Positions 14,167-22,996 are shown, numbered from the stretch's first letter. The stretch is 30,577 bases of DNA from M55B127 sp035269185 (GCA_964430875.1 CAYSHP010000027.1:1-30577), one strand, 5' to 3'. Program-made: numbers and translations. The notes: generated by a model from the sequence alone, not told the origin.

Positions 14167-14949
14167 CTAAAATAGCAATAAACTTAATGACATAACAACC
14201 ATGCCTGCTATAAAACCATAAATTTCCTGATGTTCTCTACCATACTTTCTAGAAGTTGGTAATAGTTCATCTATTGATATATATACCATTATACCAGCAA
14301 CTGCTCCAAATAGAACTCCAAAGATTAAATCATTAAAGAATGCTCGAAAGATAAAGTAACCTATTACAGCTCCAATTGGTTCAGAAGTACCTGATAAAAA
14401 AGAATATAAAAAAGCTTTTCTCTTACTACCTGTAGCATAATATAAAGGTACTGAAACAGAAATACCTTCTGGTATATTATGAATGGCAATCGCAATTGCA
14501 ATAGACAAACCCAAAGCAGGATCATTTAAGGCGGAAGCAAATGTTGCCAGGCCTTCCGGGAAATTATGGATCGCTATTGCTAAAGCAGAAAATAAACCCA
14601 TTCTTTTTAACTCTGAAGTACTATGGGGTTGTTCTTCCTTAATTTCTTTTAAGTTTGCTCTTGACCTTGGTTCGTGCGGGTTTTCATATTCAGGAACTAA
14701 CCTATCTATAACTCCAATTATTAATATACCTAAAAAGAATGACCCCACAGCAGCCCATTCTCCCCTGCTGCTACCATAATATTTTACTAATGCTTCTGTT
14801 GATTTTGCTAAAATTTCTACAAAGGAAACATAAATCATCACTCCAGCAGAAAAGCCAAGTGAGATTGATAAAAAGGAAGTATTGGTTTTTTTAGTAAAGA
14901 AAGCTAAAAAACTCCCTATACCTGTTGCAAGTCCGGCTCCTAATGTCAA
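14167..14949 (-). CDS. zupT: ZIP family divalent metal transporter, ZupT-like
   Basis: About 260 residues, eight membrane segments. The two metal-binding helices are clear: IHNFPEGLA near residue 128 and IHNIPEGISVSVP near residue 157. A charged, histidine-containing cytoplasmic loop lies before them (EEQPHSTSELK). It imports zinc, iron or manganese into the cytoplasm. The coordinates use a TTG at 14949, but this has no SD and cuts the first helix short. The frame stays open upstream, and an SD-like GGTGAT lies 5 bases before an ATT codon at 14976. That start would add MSNVTIAFL and restore a normal ZupT N-terminus, so the true start may be this rare codon. Confidence 0.92.
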   Translation of the reverse strand: MTLGAGLATGIGSFLAFFTKKTNTSFLSISLGFSAGVMIYVSFVEILAKSTEALVKYYGSSRGEWAAVGSFFLGILIIGVIDRLVPEYENPHEPRSRANLKEIKEEQPHSTSELKRMGLFSALAIAIHNFPEGLATFASALNDPALGLSIAIAIAIHNIPEGISVSVPLYYATGSKRKAFLYSFLSGTSEPIGAVIGYFIFRAFFNDLIFGVLFGAVAGIMVYISIDELLPTSRKYGREHQEIYGFIAGMVVMSLSLLLF

Positions 14950-15165
14950 TAGAAAAGCAATAGTTACATTACTAATTTTATATCACCACCATTATATTAA
15001 GCATATTATTATCACAGTTTTTTTACTATTATTATCAGTATATTGAATTTTTTCTAGATAATCAACATATTTAAAATATTACTTTAAAAAAGCAGAACAC
15101 TTTAACTTTTATTGTTTATATTATAATATAGTAAATATAAAAGATATTTATTTAGGGGGCTAAAA

Positions 15166-15936
15166 ATGAAAAATTTAATAACAGTACTAATAGTCTTTCT
15201 TTTGCCTTTTATATATTTAATACCAGTAACTGCTAATAATATTAATTTTTATACTTATGAAATAGTTAATACTTATCCCCATGATAAAGATGCTTTTACA
15301 CAAGGATTATATTATGAAGATGGAATAATTTATGAGGGTACCGGCAAAAATGGTGAATCAGATTTAAGAAAGTATTATTTAAAAGATGGCAAAATTATAA
15401 AAAAACATGAATTATCTATTTTATATTTCGGAGAAGGAATAACCTTATTTAATGAAAAGATATATCAATCTACCTGGAAGTCGAAAACAATGTTTATATA
15501 TGATAAGGATATTAAACTTTTAAAAAAGTCTTCTTTTCCATTTGAATGTTGGGGCCTTACTGACAACGACAAAAACTTAATAATGAGTGATGGTACTAGT
15601 AAAATTCGATTTTTAGATCCTAAAAGTTATGAAGTCCTTGATGAAATTGAGGTCACTATGAATAATCAACCTGTGAAAAATATTAACGAGCTAGAGTATA
15701 TCAATAATAAAATATACGCTAACATCTGGCAAGATGATTATATTATCATAATTGAACCTTCTTCTGGTAAGGTAACAGGAGTCGTAAATTTAAAAGGAAT
15801 TATTAATCCAAATAATTATGATTATAAGTTAAATGTTTTAAATGGCATAGCTTATGATCAAGAAAATGATAGATTATTTTTAACAGGTAAACTTTGGCCC
15901 TTTATTTTTGAAATTAATATAATACCAGAAAAATAA
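15166..15936 (+). CDS. Secreted glutaminyl-peptide cyclotransferase (beta-propeller type)
   Basis: 256 residues, AGGGGG SD. A signal peptide (residues 1-23) without a lipobox is followed by a five-bladed beta-propeller of the plant/bacterial glutaminyl cyclase family. Conserved stretches are YPHDKDAFTQGLYYEDG, YEGTGKNGESDLRKY, INELEYINNKIYANIWQ and LNGIAYDQENDRLFLTGK. The enzyme turns N-terminal glutamine of peptides or proteins into pyroglutamate, here outside the cytoplasm. A -10 (TATAAT at 15122-15127) is visible, with no good -35. It is a single gene, divergent from the ZIP transporter and closed by a strong terminator. Confidence 0.93.
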   Translation: MKNLITVLIVFLLPFIYLIPVTANNINFYTYEIVNTYPHDKDAFTQGLYYEDGIIYEGTGKNGESDLRKYYLKDGKIIKKHELSILYFGEGITLFNEKIYQSTWKSKTMFIYDKDIKLLKKSSFPFECWGLTDNDKNLIMSDGTSKIRFLDPKSYEVLDEIEVTMNNQPVKNINELEYINNKIYANIWQDDYIIIIEPSSGKVTGVVNLKGIINPNNYDYKLNVLNGIAYDQENDRLFLTGKLWPFIFEINIIPEK

Positions 15937-15962
15937 TATTAATTATATTTTTAACTATTGAT

Positions 15963-16001
15963 ATCTAATGGGAGAGATGCATCCCTCCCATTAGATTTTT
16001 T
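15963..16001 (+). terminator. Terminator of the glutaminyl cyclase gene
   Basis: A perfect 12-bp stem (15963-15974 with 15985-15996) runs directly into six T on the plus strand. On the other strand no T-run follows, so for the convergent hydrolase operon it is at best a weak terminator. Confidence 0.92.
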
Positions 16002-16012
16002 ATTATATATAT

Positions 16013-17092
16013 TTAACTCTCTAATACTTCTTCAAACATTAACTTATGAAATTTATCAGCTTCCGACCAAATCTCACCATGATGTGAATTCTCAAACCAG
16101 AATAATTTTTTTTCAGGAGCTTTAATCTTACTATAATATCCTTCAATAAATTTAGAAGTATAGTCATGTTTTCCTATCATATAATATACTGGTACTTCAA
16201 ATTCAGTGGCCTGTTTTACAAAATCAATATCTTGAATTTGCGGATACATTAAATTAAATGTATCTATAACTCCTCTAAAAACTCTTACCTTATCTATCAA
16301 ATTATATTCTGATATCCAAAGAAAACTTAAAGGATTAAACCATTCTGAATTTGGTTCTTGATATGAATTATTTTTTCTATAATAATTAGCATACTTAGTT
16401 AGAATCGGTTTATATTTATCAAGTACTTTAGTACCATTATATGGTGGTTTACCATTTTCTTTTAATGTATTAACTAAATCCACATCTCCATCATTAGCAG
16501 CAGCTTTTAATACATAATCATATATGTATTGATCTGTTTTTTTGATATTTACCATTTGAGCTGCTCCTATATAAGCATGAAACTGTTCAGGATATTTTTG
16601 TACTGCCATGGTTCCTATAATAGTACCCCATGAATGACCTAAAAGATAAACCTTTTCTTTATTATACTTTTCCTTTAAGTAATTAACCAATTCATTTATA
16701 TCAGATACATATTGATTTAAAACCATATCATCTTTATTATTAATAGCTGGATATGATTTTCCACAACCTCTTTGTTCCCAATTTACAACGATGAATTTTT
16801 CTTCTAACTTTTTATTAAACTTTAAAAACCTTCCCATCTCAGTTCCACCTGGACCACCCGATAATAATAAGATTATTGGATTATTAATATTTTGACCTCT
16901 AGTTACAATCCATTGCTCAACACCACCTAATTTAATCTTTTCCATTTTAGCAACAGATCCTTTTAATTTATTTCCAGCTGAATCTCCAATTGGACTTGTT
17001 CTACCCGGCCAAAAACTTATTATTCCCAAGACTATTAGACAACCTATTAGAATTAATAACATAATTTTCTTAATTGATAAACTTTTTAACAT
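16013..17092 (-). CDS. Membrane-anchored S33-type alpha/beta hydrolase (proline iminopeptidase-like)
   Basis: 359 residues, AAAGGAG SD. Residues 9-28 form a membrane anchor or signal. The catalytic domain has the S33 marks: GGPGG oxyanion loop (79-83), NWEQRGCGKS (104-113), nucleophile S154 in LGHSWGT, acid D310 in GKHDY and H338 in SHHGEIW. This is the proline iminopeptidase/prolyl aminopeptidase group. With an exported location and a large cap domain it could act on peptides or small esters from outside. It is the last gene of a three-gene minus-strand operon, 21 bases after the DUF4097-like gene. Confidence 0.9.
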   Translation of the reverse strand: MLKSLSIKKIMLLILIGCLIVLGIISFWPGRTSPIGDSAGNKLKGSVAKMEKIKLGGVEQWIVTRGQNINNPIILLLSGGPGGTEMGRFLKFNKKLEEKFIVVNWEQRGCGKSYPAINNKDDMVLNQYVSDINELVNYLKEKYNKEKVYLLGHSWGTIIGTMAVQKYPEQFHAYIGAAQMVNIKKTDQYIYDYVLKAAANDGDVDLVNTLKENGKPPYNGTKVLDKYKPILTKYANYYRKNNSYQEPNSEWFNPLSFLWISEYNLIDKVRVFRGVIDTFNLMYPQIQDIDFVKQATEFEVPVYYMIGKHDYTSKFIEGYYSKIKAPEKKLFWFENSHHGEIWSEADKFHKLMFEEVLES

Positions 17093-17113
17093 TTTAATCT
17101 ACTCCTTTTGTTT

Positions 17114-17686
17114 TTAAAATATAATATTTTTTAAACCCCAAAATATTCCGCGATAATTTTCTTTAATTATTCTATCATAATCTAAAGTAATATCTTTTTT
17201 AAAAATATTTTCTCTTATCATTAGCTTTTGTCCAGTCCCAATAAAACCATCCATAAAAACACAACCTCTTATTCTTGCATACTTTGCATCAACAGACTGT
17301 AAATTACATCCTTTTTTAATATTTACACTTTCTGCTTTAATAGATAAGTCTAAATTTTCAGGTACAGTTATCATAAAAAATACTTCGTTTGATATTATTG
17401 CCCACTTACTTTGATCAAGATCATTAGGATATTTTTCTAGGTGTTCTTCTTTATCAAAAGAAATCACATTATTATCTTTGTGGATAACATAATTATTTTG
17501 AACTAAATAAGTGGTCTCAATTTTTATAAAATTATTATGCCAGCTTTCTATTCTAATTCTTGAACCTGGGAACTTTAATTTTATCTGTTCTGCCTTTTCT
17601 ACATTTATATATTTAGTGTTTTCTGCTAAAGAGGTACCATTTGTCATTAATGTTAATAATAATAAAATAATTACTACCTTTTTCAT
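17114..17686 (-). CDS. Secreted beta-rich protein, DUF4097-like
   Basis: 190 residues, signal peptide about 1-21 (ends SLAEN), no lipobox. The middle segment IRIESWHNNFIKIETTY and the later ITVPENLDLSIKAESVNIKK resemble DUF4097/putative adhesin proteins, which fold as a right-handed beta-helix of short strands. The assignment is from pattern only. Its ATG overlaps the stop of the upstream 74-residue gene by four bases (ATGA), so the two are translationally coupled. The function of this family is unsettled; several members sit with envelope-stress genes. Confidence 0.7.
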   Translation of the reverse strand: MKKVVIILLLLTLMTNGTSLAENTKYINVEKAEQIKLKFPGSRIRIESWHNNFIKIETTYLVQNNYVIHKDNNVISFDKEEHLEKYPNDLDQSKWAIISNEVFFMITVPENLDLSIKAESVNIKKGCNLQSVDAKYARIRGCVFMDGFIGTGQKLMIRENIFKKDITLDYDRIIKENYRGIFWGLKNIIF

Positions 17687-17907
17687 TTTTGTTCACTCCA
17701 ATTTGTTTTAATTAGTTCTAACTTTAATATTTTTAAACATAAATCTCTTATTGTTTTCAAAATAGAAAAAAGAGAAGATTGATCAAAATAACCAAATATT
17801 TGAGTATTACCTTCTATATAAGTAATCCTAATAATTTCATAACTAGAAAACCTTTTTTTATTTATTTCACCCAGAATTGTAATTTCATATGGGTCAAAAT
17901 TGTTCAA
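17683..17907 (-). CDS. Small protein of unknown function (74 residues)
   Basis: TTG start, SD AAAGGAG 10 bases upstream. The product is soluble, with predicted beta strands (YEITILGEI, YEIIRITYIEGNTQIFGYF) and then an amphipathic helix (SLFSILKTIRDLCLKILKLE). I recognise no family. The four-base overlap with the next gene, the SD and the position at the head of an operon support a real gene. It could be a cytoplasmic regulator or partner of the secreted protein encoded next. Confidence 0.65.
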   Translation of the reverse strand: MNNFDPYEITILGEINKKRFSSYEIIRITYIEGNTQIFGYFDQSSLFSILKTIRDLCLKILKLELIKTNWSEQK

Positions 17908-17984
17908 TTATTCACATCTCCTTTCAAAAAAATATTTTTTGTTTATCTGTTAAAAATATAATAACATGTAATTTTAATAAACAC

Positions 17985-18002
17985 ACCTAACTTTAGTTAG
18001 GT
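17985..18002. promoter_or_regulatory. 18-base palindrome upstream of the 74-residue gene operon
   Basis: ACCTAACT-TT-AGTTAGGT, a perfect 8-bp inverted repeat with a 2-base centre. Such a centre is too tight for an RNA hairpin of this length but usual for a dimer binding site. It lies about 80 bases upstream of the operon start, just past the terminator of the LuxR-type gene. A possible -10 (TATTAT on the minus strand) lies closer to the gene. Confidence 0.5.
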
Positions 18003-18006
18003 ATTT

Positions 18007-18039
18007 AAAAACCCCCACTTTTTAAAAAGTGAGGGGGTT
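18007..18039 (-). terminator. Terminator of the nitroreductase-LuxR operon
   Basis: A GC-rich stem of C5 and G5 runs, continued by ACTTTTT/AAAAAGT with a one-base bulge (18012-18037), is followed on the minus strand by five T. It starts just after the stop of the LuxR-type gene. Confidence 0.9.
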
Positions 18040-18043
18040 ATAA

Positions 18044-20677
18044 TTATTCTTTTATTATTCCTAGACTTTTTGCTTTCACAGTAGCTTTAGTGCGACTTTT
18101 AACTCCTAATTTAGAATACATATTACTAAGATGCCATTTTGTCGTACCAAGCGTTATAAATAATTCTTCAGCAATACTTTTGTTAGACATTCCTTTAGAA
18201 ACTAATTTCAATATTTCTAATTCCCTATCAGTTAAGGGTTCAATAAGTTTTTCATTAGCTACTAATTTACCACCTTTTAAATATTTAGTGATATATTCCT
18301 CAGCTTTATCTAATAAATCAAAATTTAGTTTCTTATATTTTCTAATAAGGGGAAGTAATAAATCTCCTTCTCTTATAAAAATAGATAAGTAAGGTTCAGA
18401 ATCAATTAATTTTATTACCTTCTTAAAATAATCACTTTCCTTTTTTCCATCCTCTTTAATTTGATAAACAACCGTCATAAATAAATAATATCTTATCTTA
18501 TCTATAAAATAACAACTTAAGATTATTTCTTCATTTTCTTTTAGAATTTTATAGGCCTTTTCAATTTTTCTATTTAAAATTAATAATCTTATATAATTAA
18601 AGAAATACCTTTTATAATTGAAATCATTATTTGATTTAAGTTTCTCTTCATACTTTTTTTCAATATTTTCATTAAGTTTTAAATTACCAGTTTTTATATT
18701 AAACTCTTTTTTTATACTTCCTGCCCAACTTAAATATGCATTTAAATTATATCTTGTTGTATAATCAATTAAATCATTAATTACTTCTAAAGCTTTTTTG
18801 TTTTCTTTTTCTAAAAAAAGAGTTAGACTATAGTATATTTTAGGCATCCAAGCTACATGCACCAGATTCAAACGTTCACTTACTTCTATTCCTTCAATTA
18901 ATAATTGTTTGGCTGATTTATAATCACCTCTTTGATATAAAAAGATACCTTTTGGGATATATATTAATTTAGCAAGGGTATCAACTTGATTTTCTGAATA
19001 AGTATATCTATCAATACTTTCTTGACATAAATTAATCGCCTCTTGTAATTTGCCTTTTTGATTTAGCTTTAAAGCTAAATTAATTAAAGATATTATTTCT
19101 AAAAAGGATTGTCCTGATTCCCTGCCTAAATAATAAGCAATTTTAAATGAGTGTATTGATTCATCTAACCTACCAATAGAAGCTTGAATCTGTCCAAGAG
19201 ACATCCAGCCATTTATTTTGAAAATATAGTCATTATCATCTATTAAATCTATTGAATTTTTAGCCATTACTGTAGGGTCTTCACCATTATTAATTTCTGG
19301 TATTAATGAGGTGAGAGTATATAGTCTCCCTTTATTAATATCATCAATTTTTCTTTTATTTTTCTCAATCAATTCTATATAATATAAAGCATCCTTTTTC
19401 TTCCCTATTGCAAAAAGTAACCAAGCTTTAATAATCATTATTGGAATACTTGTTAATATTTCTTGATCTGGAACTCTTTCAATTAATTCTATTAAGTTTT
19501 TTATTTCGCCTTTTTCTAAAAAATAAGGTATGGATTCTTCAATATAAGTTACAGCTAATTTATTATCCTTTGCTTTAATTGCTTCTACAACAGCATCTTT
19601 AAATAAATTATTTTCTTTAAACCATTTAGAAGCTTTTTTATGTAAATTATTTTTTATATTTTTATCTAAATGAAAAGAAAGTAAATCTCTAAATAGTTGG
19701 TGATATCTAAACCAATGTTTATTTGAATCTAACTCATACAGAAATAAGTTCATATTTTTTATTTTTTTAAGTGTGTTCAGACTATCATTTTTATCTAATA
19801 AGTAATTACATAATTTAGGAGAAAACTTTTCCACAACAGATGTTTTATATAAGAAATCTTTAGTTTCTTCGTCTATTTCTTTTAATACTTCTTCCATTAA
19901 ATAATCCATTATATAATAATTACTACCAGCAAATTCATTAATAAAATCATGAATATTTTCATTATCTTTTTTTATAAGTTTAAGACCTGCTAATTTTAAA
20001 CCTGAAATCCATCCTTCTGTTCTTTTAGCTAATCTTTTAAGATCATTTTCTTTAATATCTATTTTTGCTTTTTCATAAAATTTTTCAATCTCTTTATAGT
20101 TAAATTCTAAATTTCTAATTCTTAATTCATAAATAATACCAGCAAGTCTATATCGATTTAGTTTTAATTGAGGATCTTCTCTAGTGGATATTATAATTTT
20201 AATATTTGTCGGTAGGTAATTTATAATTTTATCTAAAATTTTATTTATTTCATTATTTTCAATGAAATGATAATCATCTAAAACTAATAATATTTCTTTA
20301 TCTATTTTTCTTATTTCAGTGAAAAAAGAAGCTAATATTGACTTAACTCCTGTTATATTGGCCACTTGCAAAAGATTAGTGGTGTTTTTAAATAATTTAC
20401 TATCTATAGTAATGAAGGCATTAATAATCCCCTGTATGAATAACTTTATATCATTGTCATCCTCATTTATTGTTAACCAAGCTGTACTTTTATTAAAATT
20501 AGTGACCCAACTGGATATTAATGTAGTTTTGCCATAACCAGCTGGGGCTGATACTAGAATTAATTTTTTATTCTTGAAATTTTCTTCCAACTGTTTAATC
20601 AATTTTTCCCTAAATATAATATTTTTATTTATTGGAATTATGTTTTTTAAATTTAAAAGATCACTCAATCCTTTCAC
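18044..20677 (-). CDS. MalT-like LuxR family ATP-dependent regulator (LAL)
   Basis: 877 residues, the usual length for this class. The N-terminal STAND ATPase has Walker A SAPAGYGKTT (43-52) and Walker B LVLDDYH (131-137), with EGWISGLKLAGLKL (about 240) as the usual segment after the nucleotide domain. Residues from about 350 to 800 are helical TPR-like repeats, the sensor arm. Residues 815-873 are the LuxR helix-turn-helix (LTDRELEILKLVSKGMSNKS...). Such proteins bind ATP and an inducer and then activate transcription. The start is uncertain: GTG at 20677 and TTG at 20668 are both open and neither has an ideally spaced SD. It lies 21 bases after a nitroreductase gene and is probably co-transcribed with it. 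Confidence 0.94.
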   Translation of the reverse strand: MKGLSDLLNLKNIIPINKNIIFREKLIKQLEENFKNKKLILVSAPAGYGKTTLISSWVTNFNKSTAWLTINEDDNDIKLFIQGIINAFITIDSKLFKNTTNLLQVANITGVKSILASFFTEIRKIDKEILLVLDDYHFIENNEINKILDKIINYLPTNIKIIISTREDPQLKLNRYRLAGIIYELRIRNLEFNYKEIEKFYEKAKIDIKENDLKRLAKRTEGWISGLKLAGLKLIKKDNENIHDFINEFAGSNYYIMDYLMEEVLKEIDEETKDFLYKTSVVEKFSPKLCNYLLDKNDSLNTLKKIKNMNLFLYELDSNKHWFRYHQLFRDLLSFHLDKNIKNNLHKKASKWFKENNLFKDAVVEAIKAKDNKLAVTYIEESIPYFLEKGEIKNLIELIERVPDQEILTSIPIMIIKAWLLFAIGKKKDALYYIELIEKNKRKIDDINKGRLYTLTSLIPEINNGEDPTVMAKNSIDLIDDNDYIFKINGWMSLGQIQASIGRLDESIHSFKIAYYLGRESGQSFLEIISLINLALKLNQKGKLQEAINLCQESIDRYTYSENQVDTLAKLIYIPKGIFLYQRGDYKSAKQLLIEGIEVSERLNLVHVAWMPKIYYSLTLFLEKENKKALEVINDLIDYTTRYNLNAYLSWAGSIKKEFNIKTGNLKLNENIEKKYEEKLKSNNDFNYKRYFFNYIRLLILNRKIEKAYKILKENEEIILSCYFIDKIRYYLFMTVVYQIKEDGKKESDYFKKVIKLIDSEPYLSIFIREGDLLLPLIRKYKKLNFDLLDKAEEYITKYLKGGKLVANEKLIEPLTDRELEILKLVSKGMSNKSIAEELFITLGTTKWHLSNMYSKLGVKSRTKATVKAKSLGIIKE

Positions 20678-20698
20678 CCGCTTTTTTTATAAAATTAA

Positions 20699-21475
20699 TT
20701 AATCTTTCTCCAACCAATCAATCACCATATGTTGGAGAGATCTCTCCATTTCTGAAAAAAATTCAGAATTAAACTTTCTTGCGTATATGTACTGACCAAA
20801 ATTATCAGCATCATATTTATTGTTTTTTATAAACTTATCTTCCCTCTGCTGATGCATATCTTTAAGTTCATTATTTTCTAGTCTACTATACACTTCATCA
20901 AACACTATATATTTTTTATCAAATCTATTTGATTTTTTCCTTTTTAAATTTTCTGGATAGTAACCTAATGTTAACATGGCAATTGGTATAGTGTAATCAG
21001 TTAAATTAAATAATTCTTTTTTGATTTCATAATTCTCCACTATATCTCCTATATAACAGGAACCTATATCCATTGATTCTGCTGCTATTACAGCATTTTG
21101 AGCAGCGATAAAAGCATCACCACTTGCTAAAAATAAACTAGCCATATTAGGTTTTTTATAGTTAACATTTTTACTTTTACAATATTCTTTTAGATCACAT
21201 GCTTCAAAGTAATCATAAAGTCTTTGAAAATCAGCTAAAAATACTAAAACTATCGGTGCATCAGCAATAAAAGACTGATTATCACAGGTTTCACTTAATA
21301 TACTTTTCTTTTCTTTATCTTTTACTACAATTATTGAATAATGCATCATATTACCTGCAGTTGGAGCCCGCATAGCACTTTCAATTATTTTATCTAATTC
21401 TTCCTTTTTAATTTCTTCATCTTTATATCTTCTTAATGACATTCTTTTATTTATTATTTCAAGCGTAGATTTCAA
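20699..21475 (-). CDS. Nitroreductase family FMN-dependent oxidoreductase
   Basis: 258 residues, TTG start behind TTAGGAGGG. The FMN phosphate-binding pattern RMSLRRYKD (11-19) and RAPTAGNMMHY (36-46) are the family marks; AAQNAVIAAESMDIGSCYIG (124-143) is the second flavin-contacting helix and loop, and MLTLGYYPE lies near 187. It has a C-terminal tail of about 50 residues like NfsA/FRP-type members. It reduces nitro groups, quinones or flavins with NAD(P)H. As the first gene of an operon with a MalT-like regulator, it may make or remove the compound that regulator senses, which is inference. Confidence 0.93.
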   Translation of the reverse strand: MKSTLEIINKRMSLRRYKDEEIKKEELDKIIESAMRAPTAGNMMHYSIIVVKDKEKKSILSETCDNQSFIADAPIVLVFLADFQRLYDYFEACDLKEYCKSKNVNYKKPNMASLFLASGDAFIAAQNAVIAAESMDIGSCYIGDIVENYEIKKELFNLTDYTIPIAMLTLGYYPENLKRKKSNRFDKKYIVFDEVYSRLENNELKDMHQQREDKFIKNNKYDADNFGQYIYARKFNSEFFSEMERSLQHMVIDWLEKD

Positions 21476-21581
21476 TTATATCCCTCCTAAAAAATTGTTA
21501 TACTTTCTATTTCTATAATTACATTAAAATCCCTTGAAAATTTTTACTCAAAATAAAATATTTTTTAAACAGTTTAATAAC

Positions 21582-21611
21582 TTGATGTATCCCCTGTGAA
21601 TTTTATATAAT
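21582..21611 (+). promoter_or_regulatory. Promoter of the HIHH membrane protein gene
   Basis: -35 TTGATG (21582-21587), an 18-base spacer and a consensus -10 TATAAT (21606-21611), about 40 bases before the start codon. Confidence 0.6.
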
Positions 21612-21649
21612 AATAATCTAGAGATGTTGTTATAGGAGGTGGACTTGAT

Positions 21650-22273
21650 TTGTTAAATAATCAAAAACAAAAAAATACAAAGTTACCCTTTATCATTGGA
21701 TTATCTTATCTACTTTCATTTTTATTAATTAGATTAAGTGTATTGATAGCTGGATCTGTAAAACATGAAACTGTTATGGCTATAAAAGAAGGCGTTATAG
21801 ATAGAAATATATATATTGGTAGAAATATTATTCTTTTTGGTTACCATATCCATCATTTTTACTTTGGAGTATTATTGATGGGAATTGCTGGTTGGTTAGC
21901 AATTGTGGACAATAAGAAGATATCAAAAATTAAGTTAGCTATTATGTATGGAGCAGGTCTAGGACTTTTTATGGATGAGATTGGTATGTTGCTCTCAGAA
22001 GGTGATTATTTTTCTCCCCTTTCTTATTTATTAGGAGTATTTTTGCTCGGCATCTTAATTAATATTATATATTTTCCACCCTTTTGGGACTCAGTTAGAG
22101 AAAGTGTTTTAAATACGACAGTTCCTAGTATTAAATTTTTGGGAGTCATTATTAAAGATAGTATTAAAGCTTTAGACTTTATAAGTACCACCATTGTAAA
22201 GTATAGAGTGGTTATATTAGTAATTATAGGTATGTTTTTCTTGATTGATTTTTTAATACCATATATATTCTAG
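21650..22273 (+). CDS. Multi-pass membrane protein with HIHH and DE signature, function unknown
   Basis: 207 residues, TTG start 9 bases after AGGAGGT. There are about five membrane segments (roughly 12-35, 60-86, 94-114, 122-143 and 186-206). Helix 2 carries GYHIHHFYFG (H66, H68, H69) and helix 3 carries GAGLGLFMDEIG (D109, E110). Histidines and acids facing each other within the membrane suggest a metal or haem site. I have seen this HIHH...G-x-G-L-x-x-D-E pattern in uncharacterised membrane proteins but cannot name the family. It stands alone with its own promoter and terminator. Confidence 0.85.
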   Translation: MLNNQKQKNTKLPFIIGLSYLLSFLLIRLSVLIAGSVKHETVMAIKEGVIDRNIYIGRNIILFGYHIHHFYFGVLLMGIAGWLAIVDNKKISKIKLAIMYGAGLGLFMDEIGMLLSEGDYFSPLSYLLGVFLLGILINIIYFPPFWDSVRESVLNTTVPSIKFLGVIIKDSIKALDFISTTIVKYRVVILVIIGMFFLIDFLIPYIF

Positions 22274-22276
22274 CAG

Positions 22277-22310
22277 ACAAAAACGACCTCTTAATAGAGG
22301 CCGTTTTTGT
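22277..22310. terminator. Bidirectional terminator between convergent genes
   Basis: A 14-bp stem with one mismatch (22277-22290 with 22297-22310) contains ACAAAAACG and CGTTTTTGT, so both directions end in a T-rich run. It lies between the HIHH membrane protein and the methyltransferase, two bases before the end of the latter. Confidence 0.9.
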
Positions 22311-22312
22311 TC

Positions 22313-22891
22313 TTATTTTGTTTTAATCCCAACAAGTCCATACTGATAATCATTAATTTCAACTTCTTTAAATATTTCAAGATTTTGATTATGGTAATAC
22401 TCCTTTAATTTATTAATACTTATTTTATGTTCATAAGGAGGACCTTTAGGAATCTCTTTCTTTTTAAATTCAATAATTCCTATTTTCCCATTAGGTTTTA
22501 ACTTTTTAAGATAATTCGATAATAACTTATTTTTGTCTTCTACCTCATGTAAAACATTGGAAAGAAATATATAATCAACAGAATTATCAGCTATATCACT
22601 GTCATATTTTTCTCCCTTAATTATTTCTATATTATTAATATCTAAATTTTTAACTCTTTGTTCTAATTCATTTAACATTTCTTGAGAAGTATCAACAGCA
22701 AAAATACTGCCCTTATTTCCAACTATTTTTGCAGCAGGTATTGAAAAATATCCAATGCCAGCTCCTATATCAAGTAAGTTATTGCCTTCTTTGAGACTCA
22801 TCTTTACTAATGTTTCTTTCGGAGGCATTTCATTTTTTCTATTTTCAGTATTTAAATGATGTTTTTTATCTGGATTAAATTTATAAGCCAT
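22313..22891 (-). CDS. Class I SAM-dependent methyltransferase
   Basis: 192 residues, GGGGAG SD. Motif I LLDIGAGIGYFSIP (39-52), motif II acidic residue in FAVDTSQEML, motif IV VDYIFLSNVLHEV and post-motif KPNGKIGIIEF are all in place. It is of the UbiE/methyltransf_11 type. The substrate is not readable. It lacks the extra N-terminal domain of quinone methyltransferases. The next gene upstream on this strand is the serine hydrolase at 24343, whose end lies about 100 bases before this start. Confidence 0.93.
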   Translation of the reverse strand: MAYKFNPDKKHHLNTENRKNEMPPKETLVKMSLKEGNNLLDIGAGIGYFSIPAAKIVGNKGSIFAVDTSQEMLNELEQRVKNLDINNIEIIKGEKYDSDIADNSVDYIFLSNVLHEVEDKNKLLSNYLKKLKPNGKIGIIEFKKKEIPKGPPYEHKISINKLKEYYHNQNLEIFKEVEINDYQYGLVGIKTK

Positions 22892-22996
22892 TAATAATCT
22901 CCCCTTTAATTTCTTATTCTAAATAACAATATATCAAATTATTCTATATAATTCTATTAAATTGTTTACAACTTATTAAAGGCTTTTTGTAAATCA

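Noticed and set aside
14483..14779. 98-codon plus-strand frame
   Set aside because: Antisense to the ZIP gene; no SD and no family resemblance.
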